Below, piece by piece: positions 1 through 6,030 of a DNA stretch of 12,796 bases; position 1 is the first letter of the stretch; each line of letters begins with the position of its first letter. The stretch comes from Anaerolineae bacterium (GTDB lineage Bacteria; Chloroflexota; Anaerolineae; Epilineales; JAHCIE01). The stretch covers positions 1 through 12,796 of the forward strand of contig JAHCIE010000065.1 of NCBI GenBank assembly GCA_026129385.1, written 5' to 3'. Made by a program: the position numbers and the translations under genes. Below the pieces are notes generated by a model that saw only the letters and a list, made by a program, of their open reading frames with translations, searched no databases and had not been told where the DNA came from.

Positions 1-958
1 TCTTGGCATCGTCCGGCGCGAGACGACGCGCCTGGCGAAGCCATTCCGTGGCGAGCGACACGTGTCGCCCAGCCAACAGATAGGTGGTGGCCGTTAGCCG
101 CATGAGGCGGGCCTGCTCGCGCACGGGCAGCGCGCGGAACGGCTCGGAGGACAGGGCTTCGGCCTGCTCTGCCGGCCGATCGCCGAGGTCGTGGAGTAGA
201 TAGTTGTAGAAGAAGGCGCTCTGCTGCGAGGGCGCGACCCGGGCGAAGCGCTCGGATGCCAGCATCTTGCGTTTCACCTGGATCAGGTCGGTCGCCTTTT
301 TCTCGCTGGCCATGGAGGCCGTCATGTTCGCGGCGTGGAGCCGATAGTAGACCGTAAGGTCAGGCACAAAGTCGAAGGTGACGTGCTCAGCCAGGCGCGC
401 CCAGAAGTCCCAATCCTGACCCATGGCGATCAGCGGGTCATAGCGCAGGCGCAGCGCTTCGATGCGGCTGCGACGCAGCATCACCGCCGCGCCAGTGCCG
501 AAGAAGCAGGAGACCACCAACGCATCATAGATATCACCCGTCGGATTGCCAGGCCGATTCTCGGTGAAGCGCATCACCGGCTCGCCCGACGCCGTGCAGT
601 ACCAACCGTCGCCGTAGACGGCCATGCACGCCGGATGCGCGTTCAGATGATCGACACGGCACGCCAGGCTATCGGGGGCGAGCCAGTCATCGGCATCCAG
701 AGATGTGATGTAGTCGCCCCGCGCCAGGTCCAGCCCGTGGTTCATCGCCGCCGACTGGCCCTGGTTGGTCTGGTACACGTAGCGAATTCGGGGATCAGGG
801 TAGCGCTTGACGATGCTGGCCGTATCATCCAGCGAGCCATCGTCAACGACAATCAGCTCCCAGGCCTGGTAACCCTGATTGAGGACGCTCTCGATGGCGC
901 GGCCTATGTAGTTAGCCCCGTTGTAGACGGGGGTGGAGATGGTGACTAGAGTGTCCAT
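1..958 (-). CDS. Family 2 glycosyltransferase, C-terminus cut by window edge
   Basis: The reading frame is open from ATG 958 to the left edge (319 codons), so the 3' end is missing. It encodes a GT-A fold, GT2 family enzyme that transfers a sugar from a nucleotide-sugar donor in the cytoplasm. Visible signatures are the N-terminal beta strand VTISTPVYNG (residues 5-14), the donor-binding DDGS (39-42), the metal-binding DAD-D motif in SLDADDWL (88-91), and a QDWDFW block that matches the ED-type catalytic region of the family. After about residue 230 the sequence becomes helical and Ala/Leu/Arg-rich (for example LATEWLRQARRLAPDD), resembling a TPR-like tail. The start overlaps the stop of the upstream GT2 gene by 13 bp in another frame. 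No clear Shine-Dalgarno is seen, so translational coupling is likely. The acceptor and sugar cannot be read from the sequence. Confidence 0.93.
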   Translation of the reverse strand, partial: MDTLVTISTPVYNGANYIGRAIESVLNQGYQAWELIVVDDGSLDDTASIVKRYPDPRIRYVYQTNQGQSAAMNHGLDLARGDYITSLDADDWLAPDSLACRVDHLNAHPACMAVYGDGWYCTASGEPVMRFTENRPGNPTGDIYDALVVSCFFGTGAAVMLRRSRIEALRLRYDPLIAMGQDWDFWARLAEHVTFDFVPDLTVYYRLHAANMTASMASEKKATDLIQVKRKMLASERFARVAPSQQSAFFYNYLLHDLGDRPAEQAEALSSEPFRALPVREQARLMRLTATTYLLAGRHVSLATEWLRQARRLAPDDAK

Positions 959-2121
959 ATGGGTAGGTAGGCGCGGGCCATGATCGATCTGAATCCCTTG
1001 TTGAAGAGCCAGCGAGGCTGGCTGCGGACGGCCAGCGGCGCGGCGGTCCGCACCTCGCGCCAGTTCAGCCGCTCGTACTCGCGGAAGACATGCACGCCGC
1101 AGTATTGACCCCTGGCGCGGCGGCGCAGTGTGAGGAGGGGATTCGCCCAGGCGGGCAGGTGATCGAAAAAGTTGTCAATGCAGGCCAGGGCCTCGTGCAA
1201 CGGCGTGGCAACATCGTACAGTTGCTCGGCAAGGTAGGCGATGGACGAGACCATCGCCTCGTGGGGCGGGGCGAAGAAATCGGGGTCGAGCGCGTGGGCC
1301 GTGGTTAGCAGCGACTGTGCCCTGTCGATCTCGTTAAGGGCGAAGCAGTTCCAGGCTGTGCGCCAGTAGGCGTGGCCGAGGGCCTTGTCTCGAAGCTGAA
1401 GCAGCTCAGGGTCGTCGATCTGCGCGAAGCTCTTCTCGACAATCCGAATGAGTGGCTCGTCGCCGCCGCGTGGGCGAAGGCGGCGCGGCATGTAACTGTC
1501 ATGGTGGCGGTAGTAGGCGAGCGGCTCAGGCACGGTCCCCATGGGGTAGCGAAGGCCGATGCGTATCCATAGGTCCCAGTCCTCGGCGGGAATCGTCGCG
1601 GGATCGAACACGCCCACCGTATCCAGGCATGCCGCGCGAACCATGACGGTGGCCGGATTCACTATCCGATTGGCTACGAGAAGCGCGGCGAGAAACTCGC
1701 GCGGGGAGCACGTGGCAGGGGTATCATGGCCGACCAGGCCGAGAATGTGGCCTGATGCGTCGATGCTATAGGCGAAGGTGCGACTTAGCCCCAACTCAGG
1801 CTGCGCATCGAAATTAGCAAGTTGCTTCTCTAGATACTCAGGCGTCCACAGGTCATCAGCGTCCAGGAAGGCGACGAACTCGCCGCGAGCCTCGCGCAGG
1901 GCGCGATTGCGAGCCTGGGCGCGCTCCTGGTTAGCCTGCCCGATGACCTGGATTCGCGGGTCAGTGAAGCGCGTCAGCGCCGCCATGCTCCCATCCGTGG
2001 AACCGTCGTCCACGACGATGAGTTCCCAATCGGCGACAGTCTGCCCCAGGATGCTGTCGATACTGGCCGCGAGGTACTGCGCCTGGTTGTAGCACGGCAT
2101 CACGATACTGACTCTTGGCAT
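946..2121 (-). CDS. Family 2 glycosyltransferase
   Basis: This predicted cytoplasmic GT2 enzyme has 391 residues. The GT-A domain fills roughly residues 1-230: strand VSIVMPCYN (4-12), DDGS (38-41), a FLDADD metal-binding motif (85-90), and the EDWDLW block (180-185) that usually carries the catalytic base region. The remaining 160 residues are helical with no family I recognise. They include a basic stretch (LRRRARG) and an aromatic/basic C-terminus, possibly for membrane-surface association (inference). The start is placed at ATG 2121 because GGAG lies 5 nt upstream and the MPRVSIVMP start aligns with the family. A TTG at 2148 would add nine residues without homology support. It follows the BNR protein gene by 27 bp and overlaps the next GT2 gene by 13 bp. 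The two GT2 proteins share motif layout and are probably ancient paralogues. Confidence 0.95.
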   Translation of the reverse strand: MPRVSIVMPCYNQAQYLAASIDSILGQTVADWELIVVDDGSTDGSMAALTRFTDPRIQVIGQANQERAQARNRALREARGEFVAFLDADDLWTPEYLEKQLANFDAQPELGLSRTFAYSIDASGHILGLVGHDTPATCSPREFLAALLVANRIVNPATVMVRAACLDTVGVFDPATIPAEDWDLWIRIGLRYPMGTVPEPLAYYRHHDSYMPRRLRPRGGDEPLIRIVEKSFAQIDDPELLQLRDKALGHAYWRTAWNCFALNEIDRAQSLLTTAHALDPDFFAPPHEAMVSSIAYLAEQLYDVATPLHEALACIDNFFDHLPAWANPLLTLRRRARGQYCGVHVFREYERLNWREVRTAAPLAVRSQPRWLFNKGFRSIMARAYLPIWTL

Positions 2122-2126
2122 CAAGT

Positions 2127-2130
2127 CTCC
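2127..2130 (-). promoter_or_regulatory. Ribosome binding site for the GT2 gene starting at 2121
   Basis: On the minus strand GGAG is followed by ACTTG and then ATG. The 5-nt spacing decides in favour of ATG 2121 over the longer TTG start at 2148. Confidence 0.6.
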
Positions 2131-2148
2131 GCGAGATGGCAGCGGCAA

Positions 2149-3651
2149 TTAGCGTCGGCGGAAGAGGATCAGGGCGACCACGCCGCCGAGGAAGAGCAGC
2201 ACCGGTAGAACCGTCGTGGACATGGCCCAGTCACGTTCATTCGACTCAAGGGGAGCAGCGCCCGTTTGGGCGATGCGGGCGGGTCGATACGGGGTCGGCG
2301 TTGGGCGAGCCGCCGTCTCGGCGGTTGCGGTCGGCGCGGGTGTCGGCGTCGGTGTAGGGGGTGGCGTTGGCTGGGGCTCTGTTCGTGGCGCTTGCGGATT
2401 GACACCCCGCGCATAGCCAATGTCGTAAGCGTCCGCTCGGCCTCGAATCTCCACCGCGACATGCAACTCATTACCATTGGCGATCGTCGCCGTGGCGGCG
2501 TGGCCGCCATGCAGCATGCTATCGTCAATCATGATGGGCGGGCTGGCCCACTCATCGCCGATCAGGTAGGAGTAGTACAACGCCTCTGGAAACCGCAACT
2601 TCATCACCCAATAGGCTGTTCCGGTGGCTGGATCAGCCACCACGGCGTCGTAGTCGGCCGAGGCGTTCATGTCGCCGAAGAGTCTACGGGTCGGGCCCCA
2701 GGTCGCACCTCCATCGACGGATACCTGTTCGCAGCGGCCGGCCACCTCGCCACAGACCCACATGTAGTGGATAACCTCGTTGCCCAGGGCGACCAGCTGA
2801 GGGAGTTGGGAGTTGCGGACTTTTTCGCCTACCTCGGCCATCTTGAGCGGCGTTGTCCACGTCTTGCCATCATCCATCGAGCGCGAGTAGTACACAGCCG
2901 TGCCCGTGAAGTCCGGTGGGTCCGCATAGTGCCACGCCAAATGCAGGCGGCCGCGGTTATCCTGGGCCAGTATGGGGAAGGGGGCTACCGTGTAGGAGGT
3001 GGCGTCAAGATTGGTGATCTGGACAGGCTCTGACCAGGATTCACCGCCATCCCGCGAATCCCTATAGTAAACGTTGCCATCCTTCACCCCATCGCGGAGC
3101 ATGAGGGTATAGGCAATGCGCAACTCCCCCTTGCCGCGTGCAATGATCGTTGGTCGGGCAAGAATATTGCCGGGCTCGAGAAGCCGCGCCTTCGTCCATG
3201 CCGCGGCAGATCCGGCCAGCTGCGAGGGTGCAGAACTGAAGTGCAAGCCGTCACCCGCCGTGTACAACAGGTACAGGCGGCTCGTCTCATCCACGGCGAC
3301 GACGGGCGAATCATTGCTTGAGCCGTCGAACAGGTCGACGGCATCTGACCACTGGGTTCCGTCCCACCGCCTATAGTAAATGGTATTCGAGCGGCGTTGG
3401 GCGCCTTCCCTGGTCACTGGGCCGTCATAATCCTCACCCCAGAACAGGTGGACGTAGCCGTAGCGGTCACTGACCAGGGCCGGCCGGCCCGACATCTGCG
3501 GCGTGCGGGTAACATTCTCAGGTGGCGACCACGTGAATGGCCCTGAGGGCGCAGCCAGGAGAACGTCAGGGGAATGGGCAACCCCCAACCCTGCCAGGTT
3601 CAGCAGCATGAAGAGTACAATCAGCGTCACTTTCAGGAGAACAGCCCGCAT
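2149..3651 (-). CDS. Secreted BNR/Asp-box (sialidase-fold) propeller protein with C-terminal membrane segment
   Basis: The 500-residue exported protein begins with a basic, hydrophobic signal (MRAVLLKVTLIVLFMLLNLAG). About 390 residues of beta-rich repeats follow, with three clear Asp-boxes of the S-x-D-x-G-x-x-W type: SRDGGESW (199-206), SMDDGKTW (258-265) and SVDGGATW (311-318). This points to a sialidase-like beta-propeller. I see no FRIP motif and no obvious catalytic Arg triad, so sialidase activity is not supported; glycan binding or another hydrolase role is possible. A Thr/Pro stalk (about 428-457) leads to a hydrophobic segment (about 478-497) ending in RRR, which would tether the propeller outside the membrane. 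ATG 3651 has GGAG 8 nt upstream; GTG 3660 with GAGG 7 nt upstream is an alternative adding three residues. It lies 71 bp after the ABC ATPase and 27 bp before a GT2 gene. Confidence 0.88.
   Translation of the reverse strand: MRAVLLKVTLIVLFMLLNLAGLGVAHSPDVLLAAPSGPFTWSPPENVTRTPQMSGRPALVSDRYGYVHLFWGEDYDGPVTREGAQRRSNTIYYRRWDGTQWSDAVDLFDGSSNDSPVVAVDETSRLYLLYTAGDGLHFSSAPSQLAGSAAAWTKARLLEPGNILARPTIIARGKGELRIAYTLMLRDGVKDGNVYYRDSRDGGESWSEPVQITNLDATSYTVAPFPILAQDNRGRLHLAWHYADPPDFTGTAVYYSRSMDDGKTWTTPLKMAEVGEKVRNSQLPQLVALGNEVIHYMWVCGEVAGRCEQVSVDGGATWGPTRRLFGDMNASADYDAVVADPATGTAYWVMKLRFPEALYYSYLIGDEWASPPIMIDDSMLHGGHAATATIANGNELHVAVEIRGRADAYDIGYARGVNPQAPRTEPQPTPPPTPTPTPAPTATAETAARPTPTPYRPARIAQTGAAPLESNERDWAMSTTVLPVLLFLGGVVALILFRRR
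2281..2370 (-). repeat. Thr/Pro-rich low-complexity stalk of the BNR protein
   Basis: Imperfect CCN-ACN codon repeats encode alternating Pro and Thr (PTPPPTPTPTPAPTAT and later RPTPTP) between the propeller and the C-terminal membrane segment. Such stretches act as extended spacers in surface proteins. The GH38-like gene of this cluster has a similar linker. Confidence 0.8.
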
Positions 3652-3722
3652 ACGCAACACTCCGGTTCCTCATCTAGCGTTCAAAGCACAGTCCAGTCGG
3701 TCGGATGATGCCGCCCATCGGG

Positions 3723-5030
3723 CTAAGCCGGGCTTTCCGTGACAGCCTCGAGCGCCACGCGGAAATCAGTGACGACCAGGCCATCGCTTTCTGGGCGCAT
3801 GCCCAGGCCGTGGGGCTGATAATCGACGACCTCCACCTCCAGGGCTTCTTCGCGGTAGTCGAGCACGGTGCCGCTAAAGGCGGCCTCAATGGGATCGGCC
3901 AGCCATAGCCCGATGTGATACGCGCCAGGTGTCAGATAGAGCCGGTCGATGTCGAAGCGCACGATGTTGCGGCCAGGTTCCAACTGAATCGACTGGCCGA
4001 GCTTGATGGAATCGGCGTTCACCAGCTTCGTGCCGGAGCGGCTAAAGAACACCACGGACACGCTGCCTACGGTGCGCGCCTTGTCCGACTCGATCGCCAG
4101 GCGAAAGGTCACTGGCCCGTTCGGGTAGGGGCGGAAGCTGGTCGCCTCGTTAGGCGTGTGATATTGCAAGCCCACAAAGCGGGCTTCACCTGTCCCACGG
4201 GTAGACGGGACGGCCGAGATGTCGATCCACTCCCCGGGCAGGCCTCGCAGGGTGGTCTGTGACAGGTAGCGCCTTACGGCGTCGGCGGTCGGCCCGGCCA
4301 GGGCAACCGTCCCGCGATCGAGGAGCAGGCAGCGGCTGCACAGCCGCTGGATGGCATCCATGTTATGGCTCACAAAGATGACCGTCCGGCCGCGATGGGC
4401 CACATCCTGCATTTTGCCCAGGCATTTCTGCTGAAACTGAACATCGCCGACGGCCAAAACCTCATCGACGACCAGGATTTCCGGCTCCAGGTGCGCTGCT
4501 ACCGCAAAGGCGAGGCGGACGTACATGCCGCTTGAGTAGCGCTTGACAGGGGTATCGAGGAAACTCGCCAGCTCACTGAAGGCGACGATCTCGTCGAACT
4601 TGTTCTCGATCTCCTCGCGGCGCATCCCCAGGATTGCGCCGTTCAGATAAATGTTCTCGCGCCCGGTCAGTTCGGGGTGAAACCCCGTGCCAACCTCCAG
4701 CAGCGATCCTACTCGCCCGTGGATGACCGCCCGCCCGACCGTCGGCTCGGTGATGCGCGAGAGGACCTTGAGCAACGTGCTCTTGCCCGCGCCGTTGCGA
4801 CCGATGACGCCAATGACCTCCCCGTGGTTGACCTCGAACGAGACGTCCCTCAAGGCCCAGTGCACATCGGCGGCTTCGCCTGGGGCGGCCTTGCCACGCC
4901 GCCCCAGCCAGTGGCGCGACCCGCGCAACCCGTGGGCGAGGCTGTCGCGGAGGGTGTCGTGCCGCTGCTGAGCCTGCCCAAGCTGATACCGCTTGCCGAG
5001 GTTCTCGGCGCGAATGGCGATGTCACTCAT
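3723..5030 (-). CDS. wzt: Polysaccharide ABC exporter ATPase with C-terminal Wzt-type domain
   Basis: This 435-residue ATPase powers export of a lipid-linked polysaccharide through the neighbouring permease. The nucleotide-binding domain (about 1-250) has Walker A GRNGAGKST (77-85), the signature YSSGM (165-169) typical of the polysaccharide/teichoic acid exporter subfamily in place of LSGGQ, Walker B ILVVDE (185-190), a D-loop region AVGD, and the H-loop His222 in VSHNM. Residues about 270-425 form a beta-rich extra domain like Wzt_C, which in characterised O-antigen exporters binds the modified non-reducing end of the glycan. ATG 5030 sits 3 bp after the permease stop, with only a weak ribosome site, which suggests coupled translation. 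The symbol is by family resemblance; a TagH-like role cannot be excluded, although the C-terminal domain favours Wzt. Confidence 0.95.
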   Translation of the reverse strand: MSDIAIRAENLGKRYQLGQAQQRHDTLRDSLAHGLRGSRHWLGRRGKAAPGEAADVHWALRDVSFEVNHGEVIGVIGRNGAGKSTLLKVLSRITEPTVGRAVIHGRVGSLLEVGTGFHPELTGRENIYLNGAILGMRREEIENKFDEIVAFSELASFLDTPVKRYSSGMYVRLAFAVAAHLEPEILVVDEVLAVGDVQFQQKCLGKMQDVAHRGRTVIFVSHNMDAIQRLCSRCLLLDRGTVALAGPTADAVRRYLSQTTLRGLPGEWIDISAVPSTRGTGEARFVGLQYHTPNEATSFRPYPNGPVTFRLAIESDKARTVGSVSVVFFSRSGTKLVNADSIKLGQSIQLEPGRNIVRFDIDRLYLTPGAYHIGLWLADPIEAAFSGTVLDYREEALEVEVVDYQPHGLGMRPESDGLVVTDFRVALEAVTESPA

Positions 5031-5033
5031 GGC

Positions 5034-5951
5034 TTATACCACGTCCGCAAAGGTGCGCTCGGTACGACGGAAGAAGACTAGCCCGCTGCCAACCACGGCG
5101 GCCAGCATCACCAGGGAGATGACGAATACCACAGGCGTCGCCTGGGAGACGGACATGGCGGAACCCAACAGCGACCAGCGAAAACCTTCCACAACCGCCG
5201 TCATCGGATTGAGCGCCAGGATGAAGCGATACTGTTCAGGCACCAGGCTCGCGCTATAGACGACCGGGGTCACGTACATCCACATCTGAAGCAGAAAGGG
5301 CACGAGGTAGCCAACGTCGCGATAGCGAACGTTGAGGGCCGAGAGCCACAGCCCAAAGCCGAGGGCCGTCAACATGGCGAGGAGCAGGAAGAAGGGCAGC
5401 ATCAGCACGGTCGGGGTGAGGGGAACGCGGTAATAGACCAGTAGGGCTGCCAGCACCAGCATCGACACGGCGAAATCCACCAGGCCCCCAATCACGCCAC
5501 TCACGGGGATGATCAGGCGCGGGAAGTAGACCTTCGTGATGAGATTGGCGCTCTGGACAAGACTCTGGGATGCGCGCGTCAGCGAGCCGGTAAAGTAGTT
5601 CCAGGGAATCAGGGCGGCCAACGCGAACAGGGGGTAGGGGACATCGCCCGAGGGCACTTTGAGCAGGCCGCCGAACAGGAGGCTGAAGATGACAATGCTG
5701 ACCACGGGTTGCAGGATAATCCACAGGATGCCGAGGGCCGTCTGCTTGTAGCGCACTTTCACATCGCGCCAGGCGAGAAAGTACAGCAACTCGCGGTACT
5801 CCCACACTTCACCGAGGCGCAGCGCCACCAGGCCGCGTGACGGCTCGATAACCGTCACGGCTCGGTGTGCAGGTTCGGTCGGCTGGGCCTCGGTTGTCGC
5901 GATGACCGTTCGGTCCGCTATCGCGTGGGATGGATCGATCGTAACCGTCAC
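5034..5951 (-). CDS. wzm: ABC-2 type polysaccharide export permease (Wzm-like)
   Basis: This integral membrane subunit of the glycan exporter pairs with the ATPase 3 bp downstream. With GTG 5951 as start it has 305 residues. A polar cytoplasmic N-terminus (1-55) leads to the family's amphipathic interface region LAWRDVKVRYKQT (59-71). About six hydrophobic segments follow (about 72-95, 106-121, 152-173, 181-205, 214-235, 272-294), including the typical ALGILWIILQP and ALNVRYRDVGY signatures of ABC2_membrane exporters. The start is chosen because AAGTGAGG precedes GTG 5951 by 5 nt. The open frame extends upstream to 6098, and ATG 5993 is possible. The first 35 codons of the longest form lie partly inside the preceding GH38-like gene and are rich in Trp/Arg/Pro, which looks non-coding. 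Substrate identity is not visible. Confidence 0.93.
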   Translation of the reverse strand: MTVTIDPSHAIADRTVIATTEAQPTEPAHRAVTVIEPSRGLVALRLGEVWEYRELLYFLAWRDVKVRYKQTALGILWIILQPVVSIVIFSLLFGGLLKVPSGDVPYPLFALAALIPWNYFTGSLTRASQSLVQSANLITKVYFPRLIIPVSGVIGGLVDFAVSMLVLAALLVYYRVPLTPTVLMLPFFLLLAMLTALGFGLWLSALNVRYRDVGYLVPFLLQMWMYVTPVVYSASLVPEQYRFILALNPMTAVVEGFRWSLLGSAMSVSQATPVVFVISLVMLAAVVGSGLVFFRRTERTFADVV

Positions 5952-5955
5952 AGAG

Positions 5956-5962
5956 TCCTCAC
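5956..5962 (-). promoter_or_regulatory. Ribosome binding site supporting the GTG 5951 start of the permease
   Basis: On the minus strand GTGAGGA is followed by CTCT and GTG. No comparable site precedes ATG 5993, so the shorter start is preferred. Confidence 0.5.
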
Positions 5963-6030
5963 TTAACGGGTCGGAGTCGCAGGAGGCGGCCATGCTATTC
6001 AGGCCGGGGACGCCCGGAACGCGCCAACGC

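Noticed and set aside
335..949. Open frame of 204 codons on the plus strand
   Set aside because: It lies antisense to the GT2 gene running off the left edge, which has clear family motifs. The product is Arg/Val/His-rich with no recognisable domain, as expected for the shadow of a GC-rich gene.
2266..3033. Open frame of 255 codons on the plus strand
   Set aside because: Antisense to the BNR protein. Its Gly/Arg-rich start is the complement of the Thr/Pro stalk codons, and no domain or ribosome site is seen.
3652..3722. Possible promoter in the 71-bp gap before the BNR gene (TTGAAC-like box)
   Set aside because: No matching -10 box lies at the right spacing, and the gene is in line with its operon neighbours.
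6004..6017. Short inverted repeat CCGGG-GACG-CCCGG inside the gap region between the GH38-like and permease genes
   Set aside because: The stem is only 5 bp and no T-tract follows on the transcribed strand, so it is not a convincing intrinsic terminator.
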